Below, piece after piece: positions 1 through 8,202 of a stretch of DNA of 64,000 nucleotides. The notes beneath the pieces were generated by a model. It was not told where the DNA came from and searched no databases. It saw only the letters and a list, made by a program, of their open reading frames with translations. Position 1 is the stretch's first letter. The number at the start of each line of letters is the position of its first letter. This stretch comes from an uncultured Isosphaeraceae bacterium (GTDB lineage: Bacteria > Planctomycetota > Planctomycetia > Isosphaerales > Isosphaeraceae). The translations under genes and the position numbers were made by a program. The stretch lies in the NCBI GenBank assembly GCA_945957605.1, contig CAMFLR010000008.1, forward strand, positions 186,001-250,000, read 5' to 3'.

Positions 1-1
1 T

Positions 2-1954
2 GCCCTCTACGTCGCCGACTTCTACAACCGGATCATCGGCCACTACGAAGTCCCGCTGACGCACCCCGGCCGCGACCGCGAACGTGGCCGCATCTGGCGG
101 ATCGTCTACAAAGGCGACGCCGGAAAGCCACTCCGCTCAGGCTACGACGGCAGCAAGCTGAGCGTCGCCGAACTGGTCAACGATCTTGGCGACGCCAATC
201 TTGCCCGCCGCGTGAAGGCAGCGAACATTCTCGCCACCAAGGGCAAGGCCGAAGCTGGGGATGCAGTGAAAGCCGCCACGACCGACGCGAGCCCAATTCG
301 TCGCATCCACGCGCTGTGGGTCGCGCAGCGGTTGGGAACGCTCGATACCGATGCGATCACCAAGGCGTTCAAAGACGCCGAACCGATCGTCCGGATTCAT
401 GTTCAAAAGATTCTCGCCGATCGCGCTGGCAAGTTTCCGGCGGAAGTTGAGCTTTCGCGAGAAGCTCTCAGCGACGCAGATCCTTTCGTTCGCCGCGCAG
501 CGGCCGATGCGCTCGCCAAGAGCCACGATTCGCGTAATGTCGATGATCTCGTGACTGCGCTCCATGCAACGCCTGCTGGCGATAGCCACTTGCGGCATGC
601 GATCCGCATTGCCTTGCGAGACGAACTCGATTCCGAGAACGAGTGGGCCCCGACGGCGCAAAGCGAGGCCGACATGGCCGACGTTTCGCCCGGCGTGCAC
701 AAGGCCGTCGCTGCGAAGTTCCTCACGCACTATCTCGGCAAGTATGGCGAAAATGTGCCGGTTAGCGATCGCGCCAGGTTCATCAAGCACATTGCCCGCT
801 TCGGCGATTCCGAGGCGCAGGGCAAGATCGGCACGCTCGTCCAGATCTCGAAGGATCACGGTGCGCGAGTCGGGATGCTCAAGGCCGTCAACGAAGGCGA
901 GCAGGAACGCGGCGCCCCGTTGCCCGACGACGTTCGCAAACTCGCCGAAGAACTCGGCAAGTCGTTGCTCGCATCGAAGAATGACGGCGAGTTCAACCTT
1001 GGAATTGAGCTCGGCGGTGCGCTTCGGATGGCAGAGTCACGCAAGCCGCTGCTTGAACTTCTCGCCGATAGCTCGAAGCCTGTGGGCCGCCGTGGCCGGG
1101 CGATGGAGTCGCTGGTCGCGATCAACGCCCTCGACGCCGTTCCCGAACTGAGCACAATCGTGACGTCCGCGAAGGAGCCGGCGCAGTTGCGCGAACGTGC
1201 TGCTGTCGTGCTTGCCGGCACAAATCAACAGCCGGCACGTGACGCCTTGATCAACGCCATGCCGACCGCTCCTGGTCGCCTGCAAACCGTCATCGCGACG
1301 TCACTGGCGCAAACTGGTCCTGGCGCAGTTCGCCTGCTCGAAGCAATCACAGCTGGTAAGGCGTCGGCCCGATTGCTGCAGGAACGCGGCGTGGAAACGC
1401 GGATCGCGGCCTTGAATCAACCCGGTCTGCGCGAACGAGTGGCCGAGCTTCTCAAGGGACTGCCACCCGCTGAAGCACGAATCCAGACCCTGATGCGTCA
1501 GCGTCGCGATGGTTTCGTGAAAGCGGCGGGTGACGCCAGTCGCGGTGTCACCGTCTTCGAGAAGAACTGTGCGGCCTGCCACCAACTCGGCGGCAAAGGC
1601 GCACGGATTGGTCCTCAGCTCGACGGTGTGGGCGTCCGCGGTATCGACCGTCTCCTTGAAGACACGCTCGACCCCAATCGTAACGTCGACCAGGCATTCC
1701 GATTGACGAATCTCAGCTTGAAGGATGGTCGCGTCGTCTCGGGGCTGCTGCTTCGCGAGGAGGGCCAGGTGCTCGTCCTCGCCGATGCGCAGGGTAAGGA
1801 TGTCCGCGTGCCGAAAACAGACGTCGAAGAGCGAACGGTTTCGCAAATCTCGCCGATGCCGGCGAACTGGGCCGATCAGATCACAGAGCCGGACTTCAAG
1901 GATCTGCTCGCGTACCTGCTTTCGCAGACTCCCAAGGACGAGCCCAAGAAGTAA
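2..1954 (+). CDS. Membrane-bound dehydrogenase type protein, C-terminal part: HEAT-like repeats plus cytochrome c domain (5' partial)
   Basis: The frame is open from the left edge, so the start lies outside the window; about 650 residues are visible. The first visible residues (ALYVADFYNRIIGHYE) match the end of the planctomycete membrane-bound dehydrogenase/beta-propeller domain. A long alanine-rich helical stretch with HEAT-like repeats follows. Near the C-terminus is a heme c domain with a CAACH motif (nt 1570-1584) and a candidate distal Met in ISPMPANW. Such proteins are exported and are thought to carry electrons in sugar or carbohydrate oxidation; the substrate is unknown. The gene ends 6 bases before a convergent VOC gene. 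Family assignment is confident, exact role is not. Confidence 0.9.
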   Translation, partial: ALYVADFYNRIIGHYEVPLTHPGRDRERGRIWRIVYKGDAGKPLRSGYDGSKLSVAELVNDLGDANLARRVKAANILATKGKAEAGDAVKAATTDASPIRRIHALWVAQRLGTLDTDAITKAFKDAEPIVRIHVQKILADRAGKFPAEVELSREALSDADPFVRRAAADALAKSHDSRNVDDLVTALHATPAGDSHLRHAIRIALRDELDSENEWAPTAQSEADMADVSPGVHKAVAAKFLTHYLGKYGENVPVSDRARFIKHIARFGDSEAQGKIGTLVQISKDHGARVGMLKAVNEGEQERGAPLPDDVRKLAEELGKSLLASKNDGEFNLGIELGGALRMAESRKPLLELLADSSKPVGRRGRAMESLVAINALDAVPELSTIVTSAKEPAQLRERAAVVLAGTNQQPARDALINAMPTAPGRLQTVIATSLAQTGPGAVRLLEAITAGKASARLLQERGVETRIAALNQPGLRERVAELLKGLPPAEARIQTLMRQRRDGFVKAAGDASRGVTVFEKNCAACHQLGGKGARIGPQLDGVGVRGIDRLLEDTLDPNRNVDQAFRLTNLSLKDGRVVSGLLLREEGQVLVLADAQGKDVRVPKTDVEERTVSQISPMPANWADQITEPDFKDLLAYLLSQTPKDEPKK

Positions 1955-1960
1955 CCCGAT

Positions 1961-2332
1961 TCAAGCAACCGGCTGGACAAACTCCAGCCGGTTGCCCCAG
2001 GGATCGTCCGCGAAAAACCGGCGCACCGTGGGAAGTTCGTAATCCCACTTGCATGTCACGCCCGACGCTTCGAGTTTCGCGGCGAGTCGATCGATTTCGA
2101 TCACGCGAAACGCAGGATGCGCTTTACGCGCGGGCTGGAACGGCTCCTCGACTCCGATATGAAGCTGCCGTGCGCCGACCTGAAACCAGCAACCGCCACG
2201 GTTCGAAAGACCGCTTGGCTTCTCCAATTCGGTCAGACCAAGCAACTCGCCGAAGAACCGACGAGCTTCGGCTTCGCAGCCCGGCGGCGCGGCGAGTTGA
2301 ACGTGGTCGAATTCGATAACGAAGCCGTTCAT
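1961..2332 (-). CDS. VOC-family (glyoxalase/bleomycin resistance-like) protein
   Basis: A protein of about 123 residues with one VOC fold: an N-terminal FDHVQLAAPPG strand, a central WFQVGARQLHIG strand and the C-terminal signature DPWGNRLEFVQ. His in the first strand and Glu in the last fit the usual metal-binding positions. The chosen ATG overlaps the upstream VOC gene's stop as ATGA and has AAGGA at a suitable distance; a start 10 codons upstream is possible but lies inside the upstream gene. Substrate unknown. The two neighbouring VOC genes are translationally coupled and may act together or form a heterodimer (inference). Confidence 0.85.
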   Translation of the reverse strand: MNGFVIEFDHVQLAAPPGCEAEARRFFGELLGLTELEKPSGLSNRGGCWFQVGARQLHIGVEEPFQPARKAHPAFRVIEIDRLAAKLEASGVTCKWDYELPTVRRFFADDPWGNRLEFVQPVA

Positions 2333-2703
2333 TGCTGGTCCTTGTCGCGAATCGCCAACCATTGAAACAATTGGATTCGGTTCCCGGCTGGATCGGTGAG
2401 TCGAGTCGCAATGTATCCTTCTTCGCTGGTTTCGACCGGTCCGGTTTCGATTCCAAGCTCTCCAAGGCGTTTCACCGTCTGCCCAAGGTCATCGACTCGG
2501 AACACAAGCGAAATCGAACCTGCTGGTTCCGCCGCGCATCTTCCTTTGATGGCGATTCGCACGGATTCGGCGTCAAGAAGCGTAAAATCGCCCTTGTCGT
2601 CGTTGAGAATCGGCGAGAATCCAAATGCTTTCGAGTACCACGCGACAATTTCCTCGCGGTTCGGAACGTGGAGTTGGACCATGAAAAGCGTGGCGAGTGG
2701 CAT
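2329..2703 (-). CDS. VOC-family (glyoxalase-like) protein
   Basis: Single-domain VOC protein of about 124 residues: MVQLHVPNREEIVAWYSKAFGF at the front and LTDPAGNRIQLFQW at the end. The middle carries SISLVFRVDDLGQTVKRLGELG, the typical second beta-alpha-beta unit. Two in-frame ATGs compete for the start; the one used here has GAGG nine bases upstream, while the earlier one (2712) directly abuts that GAGG. Its stop overlaps the start of the next VOC gene by ATGA. It diverges from lysS, so the roughly 130 bases between them should hold both promoters. No substrate can be assigned. Confidence 0.85.
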   Translation of the reverse strand: MPLATLFMVQLHVPNREEIVAWYSKAFGFSPILNDDKGDFTLLDAESVRIAIKGRCAAEPAGSISLVFRVDDLGQTVKRLGELGIETGPVETSEEGYIATRLTDPAGNRIQLFQWLAIRDKDQQ

Positions 2704-2836
2704 CGGGCGCATCCTCGGCGGTTGACCGTCCCGGCGGAGAGACTAAAATCTTACTCTTTCGGCCCCGAAACGCGGAATCACTGCGCGAGCGACCACGGTT
2801 GTCTCAAGTTTTTGCAACGGAAGGTTAGGATCGGCG

Positions 2837-4303
2837 ATGTCGGACGACGTGAGAGACCCCCTGGAAGCCGCGCGACTGGACAAGCTCCGCAAGATCGAAG
2901 CCCTCGGGCTCGACCCCTGGGGCCAGCGGTTCGACGACCACCAAGCCATCGCCGACGTTCGTGCCCTGCCCGTCCCCGAGGATCCTGAACAAAAGGGCCC
3001 CAAGGTCCGCGTCGCCGGCCGGATCATGCTCAGGCGCGGCCAGGGGAAGGTCAACTTCCTCCAGCTTTCCGACTGGACCGGCCAGATTCAGATCTTCATC
3101 GGCAAGAACCAGGTGGGCGACGCCGCCTGGGCACTCGCCGGCGAGTTCGACCTCGGCGACCTGATCGGCGTCGACGGCCAGCTCGGCCGCACCAAGACGG
3201 GTGAGATCACTGTCTTCGCCGAAAGCCTGACGTTCCTGGGCAAGTGCCTGCTGCCGCCGCCCGAGAAGTGGCATGGTCTGACGGATGTCGAAAAGCGCTC
3301 ACGCCAGCGTTATGTCGACCTGTTCTCCAATCCCGAGAGCTTGCAGGCGTTCGTGGCGCGCACGAAGATTCTCGCCGCGTTCCGCAAGGTGCTGGGTGAG
3401 CGTGGATTCGTCGAAGTCGAAACGCCAGTGATGCAGCCGATCGCCGGCGGCGCCGCCGCCCGGCCGTTCATCACGCATCACAATACGCTTGATATGCAAT
3501 TGTATCTACGCATCGCGCTCGAATTGCATCTCAAGCGACTGCTCGTGGGCGGTATAGAACGGGTGTTCGAAATCGGCCGCGTCTTCCGTAACGAAGGGAT
3601 CAGCCCCAAGCACAACCCCGAATTCACGATGCTCGAAGCCTATCAGGCTTACAGCGACTATCGCGGCATGATGGACCTCACCGAAGCCCTGATTTGCGGC
3701 TCGATTGACGCGATCGACGGTGTCTATCAACGTCCTTGGGGCGAGCATACCGTCGATTTCACTCCTCCCTGGCCGCGCAAGACGTATGCCGAACTGTTCA
3801 AGGAGTACGCCGGCATCGACATGAACGATCGCGATGCTGTGAAGGCGAAGGCCGAGGAAATCGGCTTCGAAACCAAGGGTAAGGATCACGAAGTCATCGC
3901 CAGCGAAATCTTCGAGGAACTCGTCGAAGACGCGCTGGTTGGGCCGATCTTTGTCACCGACTACCCCGCGGCGATCTGCCCTCTGACAAAGCGCAAGGCG
4001 TCGGATCCATCAGTCGCCGAGCGGTTCGAACTGTTCGTTCACGGCATGGAATTGGCCAATGCGTACACCGAGCTGAACGACCCGATCTTGCAGGAAGAAC
4101 TATTTAGCCGCCAGCTTGCGGGCCAAAAGGCCGAAGACTCAATGGCGACGATGGACGACGACTTCGTCCGCGCCCTCAAGTTCGCGATGCCTCCGGCGGG
4201 CGGCCTGGGAGTTGGTCTCGATCGTTTGAGCATGCTCTTGCTCAATAAGTCAAGCATTCGTGATGTGATTTTGTTCCCATTGATGCGATCGCACGCCGAT
4301 TGA
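2837..4303 (+). CDS. lysS: Lysyl-tRNA synthetase, class II
   Basis: 488 residues, the usual length. It charges tRNA-Lys with lysine in the cytoplasm. An OB-fold anticodon-binding domain (about residues 55-155, [20 protein letters not shown]) precedes the class II catalytic core. Motif 2 is visible as [18 protein letters not shown] and motif 3 as [34 protein letters not shown] is the conserved lysine-site approach. An AGGA lies upstream of the ATG. The gene stands alone, diverging from the VOC pair, and is followed by the AT-richer island. Confidence 0.97.
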   Translation: MSDDVRDPLEAARLDKLRKIEALGLDPWGQRFDDHQAIADVRALPVPEDPEQKGPKVRVAGRIMLRRGQGKVNFLQLSDWTGQIQIFIGKNQVGDAAWALAGEFDLGDLIGVDGQLGRTKTGEITVFAESLTFLGKCLLPPPEKWHGLTDVEKRSRQRYVDLFSNPESLQAFVARTKILAAFRKVLGERGFVEVETPVMQPIAGGAAARPFITHHNTLDMQLYLRIALELHLKRLLVGGIERVFEIGRVFRNEGISPKHNPEFTMLEAYQAYSDYRGMMDLTEALICGSIDAIDGVYQRPWGEHTVDFTPPWPRKTYAELFKEYAGIDMNDRDAVKAKAEEIGFETKGKDHEVIASEIFEELVEDALVGPIFVTDYPAAICPLTKRKASDPSVAERFELFVHGMELANAYTELNDPILQEELFSRQLAGQKAEDSMATMDDDFVRALKFAMPPAGGLGVGLDRLSMLLLNKSSIRDVILFPLMRSHAD

Positions 4304-4334
4304 TCATTGTCGGACATTTTTACTTGGCGTTGAA

Positions 4335-4361
4335 TTGACGGCTCGGTCCACTCGCTATAAG
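4335..4361 (+). promoter_or_regulatory. Candidate sigma-70 type promoter
   Basis: TTGACG at 4335-4340 and TATAAG at 4356-4361 resemble -35 and -10 boxes. Their 15-base spacing is short for an optimal promoter. It lies about 40 bases upstream of a 51-codon ORF. Sequence resemblance only. Confidence 0.3.
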
Positions 4362-4402
4362 GGAATTCGCAGCGATAAATCCCTGAACGAGGGGCCGGGT
4401 CG

Positions 4403-4558
4403 ATGAACCAACTCGGTCAGCCCGAAAGTCTCATTCTCGGTGAACCAGGACAATCACCGATTACTAACGGTGGAATCTTTATGAAGATCGACTCTAAAGG
4501 CAACCCTTCGATAAAACTGATCAACGAGACTGGTGTTACGATCTGGCAAACACCTTGA
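4403..4558 (+). CDS. Small hypothetical protein, 51 residues
   Basis: A short ORF beginning MNQLGQPESLILGEPG and ending TGVTIWQTP. Composition is protein-like (FMKIDSKGNPSIKLI), with no cysteines and no membrane segment. A GAGGGG lies 9 bases before the ATG and a promoter-like pair sits further upstream, so the expression signals are consistent. I do not recognise a family. It sits at the entry to the low-GC island and may be a small secreted or structural peptide, but nothing in the sequence shows that. Confidence 0.45.
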   Translation: MNQLGQPESLILGEPGQSPITNGGIFMKIDSKGNPSIKLINETGVTIWQTP

Positions 4559-4651
4559 AGCTCCAACAAAACACGAGTTCAGATTGCGGCTCTCGAATTT
4601 TTCACACCCCGGTATTTGCCCGTTATCTCTGTCACACCCGCTCGCGATCAA

Positions 4652-4714
4652 AAGCTCAGATTGATCCTTTGATCCTGGCTGCCATGTCCCACCCAGGCTC
4701 AGATTGAGCCTTGG
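4652..4714. repeat. Two copies of a GGCTCA-GAT-TGAGCC type palindrome
   Basis: At 4695-4711 AGGCTCA and TGAGCCT form a 7-bp inverted repeat around GAT, extendable by one mismatch. At 4652-4669 a degenerate copy (AGCTCAGATTGATCCTT) precedes it. A closely related perfect palindrome occurs at 5650-5672 on the other side of the membrane-protein gene. They could be operator-like sites or hairpins. Confidence 0.5.
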
Positions 4715-4779
4715 TCGAGGTCGCGATAATTGCTACGTCGCAACCCTCCGAATGGTGAATCTACCGGGATTCTTATTTG

Positions 4780-5406
4780 TTAATCCAACTGGTGAAGCTC
4801 TTCGTACTTCTTGGTTGGAATCATCTCAATCCAAGGCGTCCACATAGCCTTATTGAAGGCTACTTTCAACTCCCCGTAAATCTGTCTTTGTTTGACATCG
4901 CGGCGCAGCCGTTCGTCGACGTCATCATTGGTGTAACCCCAATCAAGCAGCTTTTCGCGAGTCGTGATCTTAGATTCTTGATATTTGAATTCTTCCGCCA
5001 GACGCCGGAATCGCAGCCATCTATCCCATGTTTCCTGTGCCGGATTCCATCCGCCCATCGCCACGGCGATTATCGCCACAGCCACCATTAACGATCGCAC
5101 GTTCAACCTTAGGCGCAGCAATCCTTGTCGTTTTAATGACCAAACGAGTCCGACCGCCGCTAACGTAAGGCCCGTCAAATACGCGGCAAGCGTGGTAAGG
5201 GCTTCGGGACCGACTCTGGCCAGAATAGAGCTGGTTCTCCAGTGTTCCAACCAATATCCAAAGTGTTCACTTGTTGACCCAATCGGCACGCAACCTTTGC
5301 GTGGTGGGCGGACCGACCAAAAATGCCATGTCGCAACGGAGCAGAAATAGAGCAACCCGCTCAACGTTGCCGAACGAGCCGGCGCTAAGAATCTTACGAT
5401 TTTCAC
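4780..5406 (-). CDS. Hypothetical membrane protein
   Basis: 208 residues starting at GTG, with GGAGG seven bases upstream. Three hydrophobic segments are visible: residues about 12-30, about 68-88 (ALTTLAAYLTGLTLAAVGLV), and about 103-118, preceded by the basic RLRLNVRSL. This basic lead-in to a short hydrophobic segment recurs in many small planctomycete membrane proteins of unknown function. The C-terminal 90 residues are charged and helical (RLAEEFKYQESKITTREKLL) and would be soluble. Palindromic sites flank it on both sides. No function assigned. Confidence 0.65.
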   Translation of the reverse strand: MKIVRFLAPARSATLSGLLYFCSVATWHFWSVRPPRKGCVPIGSTSEHFGYWLEHWRTSSILARVGPEALTTLAAYLTGLTLAAVGLVWSLKRQGLLRLRLNVRSLMVAVAIIAVAMGGWNPAQETWDRWLRFRRLAEEFKYQESKITTREKLLDWGYTNDDVDERLRRDVKQRQIYGELKVAFNKAMWTPWIEMIPTKKYEELHQLD

Positions 5407-5795
5407 GACGCATCCTCCGTCGGTTAACCGTGGACTTGCTGCCGATTTACGAAGTCAGTCCTTCGGACAGTAGCGAATTGATTCTGACTTGTAAATCTAA
5501 ACTGAATGCAAGCGCCTTGTGGCAAGCCGTTGATTGTAACTGTGTGTACCGAATGTCTTAAGCTCGACTGATGCCAATTTCGAGAGTCCGCGTCGGCAGT
5601 AAACTCGACGATAAAGACCGGTAGGATCCAAAGGGGCGGCTCACCCCGTACAAGGCTCAATTTGAGCCTTGTTGTGGGTCGGATCTTGAAATCTGCCCGG
5701 ACTCGATTTGCAATATCTCTGACTGCTTCACCGGACACGCTCGCCGGGGGCTCGTAGCGGAGCGCTAAGAGACGCGATCCAAGAGGTAGTGTTCC
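5407..5795. other. Intergenic stretch with one palindrome
   Basis: No convincing gene. A minus-strand open frame (5424-5738) has uneven composition and no ribosome-binding site. The palindrome at 5650-5672 and a short phrase near 5757-5772 (GCGGAGCGCTAAGAG), resembling part of the repeats at 7612 and 8511, are the only structures seen. Confidence 0.5.
5650..5672. repeat. Perfect 23-base palindrome (11-bp arms, 1-base centre)
   Basis: ACAAGGCTCAA, a central T, then TTGAGCCTTGT. It is a perfect inverted repeat related to the sites at 4652-4714. The one-base centre makes it more like a protein-binding dyad than an RNA hairpin. Confidence 0.7.
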
Positions 5796-6032
5796 ATGCT
5801 GAATAAAGTCGCGAGTAGGACGAGGCTAAGTAACGTCATGCTCCTGGTTGTGATCGCGGCGTTGGCTGTGGCGCTCGTGATCCAACATTTGCGAGCTACT
5901 CGAATAGAAGCCGAGCTTCGCACGGAATTGGCTGCGTTGAGTTCGAGACTCTATTATACGCATACGCTTAAGTATTATCGAGGCGCCGTGAATTGGCTTC
6001 GGGATACGGCGAGAACCAAGAACGCTCAATGA
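5796..6032 (+). CDS. Small single-pass membrane protein
   Basis: 78 residues with one transmembrane helix at about residues 13-29 (VMLLVVIAALAVALVIQ). Basic residues before it favour a cytoplasmic N-terminus. A charged helical tail (EAELRTELAALSSRL), possibly a short coiled coil, follows. AGAGGT lies 9 bases upstream of the ATG. No family recognised. Its end overlaps a degraded minus-strand coding fragment by a few bases. Small single-helix proteins of this kind are common in planctomycetes; role unknown. Confidence 0.55.
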   Translation: MLNKVASRTRLSNVMLLVVIAALAVALVIQHLRATRIEAELRTELAALSSRLYYTHTLKYYRGAVNWLRDTARTKNAQ

Positions 6033-6121
6033 CTCTGGAGGTCTCGCAGTTTATTTACGACATCATTGTCGCCCTTGGCGTAGACATCGGTGATGAGACA
6101 GCCGTATTCGTTGTGCCGCGT
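6026..6121 (-). pseudogene. Possible remnant of a protein-coding gene
   Basis: On the minus strand a short frame between two stops reads TRHNEYGCLITDVYAKGD and then continues to a stop. It looks like genuine protein, faintly resembling the LITDV strand of a response-regulator receiver domain. It cannot be extended: a stop precedes it and the upstream sequence is open in another frame. I read it as an eroded gene end, with low confidence. Confidence 0.22.
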
Positions 6122-6529
6122 TCAGTCTTTCGACGACAGCCCAGTTGTCCAGGCCGACGAAAGCAGGTGCAGAACGCTCGAGTCGACTTGGAGATATCGA
6201 GCCGGCGTGTTGAAGCTCAAGGTTGAATAGTTCGTCGGACGGATGACACGAGATTCGTTCTTGCGGCAGGCTCGTTGAAGAATTCACGTCAGAATCTTAC
6301 GAACAGCGCACTTAACTTTTCCGTGTTCATATCGGTATCGCTAATATTACGGCTATCGACGGCGTCAGCAACTAGTCCTTGACGATCATGATTAAACAGG
6401 AAAGCCCACCGCCGCCATTGAATAATATCAACCGTCGGCTCACGTCGATGGAACTTTAGCAGTCTCCGATCGATTTTACCACCTTGAGCCTTTGAACCCG
6501 TTCATGCACCGAAAAGAATGGAGCTTGGC
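6122..6529. other. Intergenic, low-GC, no gene recognised
   Basis: Open frames on both strands are short and show no consistent protein character. This may be decayed coding sequence continuing from the remnant beside it. The promoter of the M23 peptidase gene must lie in its right-hand part, but no convincing boxes were picked out. Confidence 0.5.
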
Positions 6530-7534
6530 ATGTTGCGAATAGTTACTCTCGTAGCAATTTGTTCAGTTTTGCTTCACACGGAGATCGCCGCGTGCCAAGA
6601 TCAAATTCCATTGAGAGCAACTAACATTGATAATTGCGTTAACAAGTTTATTGCTGCAATCAACCACTCAGATTCGGAAGAATTGCGTCAATTGTTCACG
6701 CCTCGACTATCAAGCGTGGAAACAGCAGAGACGACAACTCGCTGGTTGCGTGACATCTTGAGCAAAAAGGGCCCTGTCCTCTCAGTAGAAACGCCGCGAA
6801 GCGATGGCAGCCACGTTCGAGTGCGCCTTAAATCAAATGATGGGCAGTGGGATCTAAAGCTGTTTGTAACTAATGATTTTCAAGTCGACGCATACATAAT
6901 GGTGCCACAGATAGAAACGATCAGAGTCCCCAAGAGAAATACGACAAAACTGAGACTGCCATTTCGAGACGAGTGGTATGTGCACGCTGGAGGTTCCAAA
7001 GAGAGCGAAAACTATCACTTCCGATTGGGGGCTCCTTCATTTTATGCGATTGATTTTTTTTATTTGGACGAGGACAGTAAGCTCTTTCGAAACAAAGGAG
7101 AGTCTGCTGAAGATTTCTTTGGCTTTGGCCGAGACATACTTTCAGCCGGCGATGGTGAGGTTGTTGTCGTAATCGATGGGGTGCCTGATAATATTCCGTC
7201 AGAAACAAATAGCACAAGTGCATCGGGAAATACAATCATCATTAAGCATGCCCCAGATGAATACACTGTGTATTCGCATCTAAAAAGAGGTAGTACTCGC
7301 GTTAAAGTCGGAAATCGTGTAGCGCAAGGAGATGTAATTGCTCAGTGTGGTAATAGTGGATTTACAACAGCCCCTCACTTGCATTTTCAGCTCACCAACT
7401 CACTTAGATTTAGTGAGTCCACTGGATTTCCGGCCTTCTTTAGCAACGCCAATGTCAGAATCGAAGCTAAACCGGTTTCGCGAGACGAGTATTCTCCGCG
7501 GCGAGGCGATTGGGTTGCGAATAAACAAGAATAG
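6530..7534 (+). CDS. Secreted M23-family metallopeptidase
   Basis: About 334 residues. A signal peptide (MLRIVTLVAICSVLLH) ends near residue 22. Residues about 30-130 form a small alpha+beta domain (FIAAINHSDSEELRQLF) like the DUF3887/NTF2-type folds that often precede peptidases. The C-terminal half is the LytM/M23 domain: NYHFRLGAPSFYAIDF with the His and Asp zinc ligands, the VVVVIDGV and IIIKH strands, and HLHFQ with the third ligand. Such enzymes cleave peptide crosslinks or small peptides outside the membrane. An ATG four codons upstream is possible, but GGAG precedes the chosen one. Clearly lower GC than the flanks, suggesting horizontal acquisition. Confidence 0.85.
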   Translation: MLRIVTLVAICSVLLHTEIAACQDQIPLRATNIDNCVNKFIAAINHSDSEELRQLFTPRLSSVETAETTTRWLRDILSKKGPVLSVETPRSDGSHVRVRLKSNDGQWDLKLFVTNDFQVDAYIMVPQIETIRVPKRNTTKLRLPFRDEWYVHAGGSKESENYHFRLGAPSFYAIDFFYLDEDSKLFRNKGESAEDFFGFGRDILSAGDGEVVVVIDGVPDNIPSETNSTSASGNTIIIKHAPDEYTVYSHLKRGSTRVKVGNRVAQGDVIAQCGNSGFTTAPHLHFQLTNSLRFSESTGFPAFFSNANVRIEAKPVSRDEYSPRRGDWVANKQE

Positions 7535-7611
7535 ATTCATAGACGTTGTATTGAGACATTTAGCAAATCCAATGCGACGAATAATTCGGTACTCGATTGT
7601 GGATGTCTGCC

Positions 7612-7657
7612 CCGCTCCAAGTGAAATGAGACAAACGGCCCGCTCTGCTAAGACGGT
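7612..7657. repeat. Left copy of an imperfect direct repeat bracketing the 7754-8498 gene pair
   Basis: CCGCTCCAAGTGAAATGAGA and the following bases match the copy at 8511 with 22 of the first 26 positions identical. Both then continue, after a gap, with a GCTAAG hexamer. It could be a duplication scar or the edge of a mobile cassette. Confidence 0.5.
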
Positions 7658-7753
7658 GCACCAAGCGGAGGCCACTGTGTCCGACCGTGCATGTCGACGA
7701 CCAGACGGCAAGCTTTCGTTGCAGGTCGCACGGGCCGGCGCTAAGCTGTACAC

Positions 7754-8202
7754 ATGCCCGAGAACCCGCCTGAAGATCCCGCCGACCACGCAGAAGACTT
7801 CGCTCGCCGCTATGCCCAGGAACTGGACTACCTGACCGGCGACCGGATGCGAGAACATGGCATCCCGACCGATAAGATCGGCTCGCGAGTTCCGGGCCTG
7901 CCACACGCCACATTTATTCCCTCGGAGCGAACGGGCGGAGGCAACGACTATATGGGCGGACTTACGATCGATTCAGTTGTGTTCAATCCCGAGCTTTTGG
8001 GTACGCTTTCGGGTAGTAAGGGATGGGAAAAGGCCCGGGCCGCGACCGCCTCGACGCCGCTATCGCCCACGAGTATGAGGAAGCCCGACGTGGTGGGAAT
8101 CACGACGAAGCCCTCAAGTACGCGCCCGAGACGGAATTGCCGATCGCGGAGGGCGGCCGCCACATCCTGCGGGCCATGCGACCGAAGGAGCGTCAGCGAT
8201 GA
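7754..8202 (+). pseudogene. Frameshifted small protein, toxin-like candidate, coupled to the next gene
   Basis: The frame opened at 7754 reads as good protein (EDFARRYAQELDYLTGDRM ... VPGLPHATFIPSERTGGG ... IDSVVFNPELLG) up to about 8040, where it becomes low-complexity nonsense. One frame back, good protein resumes (GRDRLDAAIAHEYEEARRGG ... APETELPIAEGGRHILRAM) and runs to a TGA that overlaps the next gene's ATG. Adding one base in the run around 8030-8045 (GGCCCGGGCC) restores one reading frame of about 149 residues. The HEYEE motif could be catalytic or metal-binding. Either a real one-base loss or a sequencing error. No family named with confidence. Confidence 0.55.

Noticed and set aside
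137-859. Minus-strand open frame opposite the cytochrome c gene
   Set aside because: It runs antiparallel to the strongly supported HEAT/cytochrome gene and has the scrambled residue content of a shadow frame.
5424-5738. Minus-strand open frame of about 104 residues
   Set aside because: Half of it looks protein-like, but it lacks a ribosome-binding site, has uneven composition, crosses a palindrome, and no family is recognisable. Left as intergenic.
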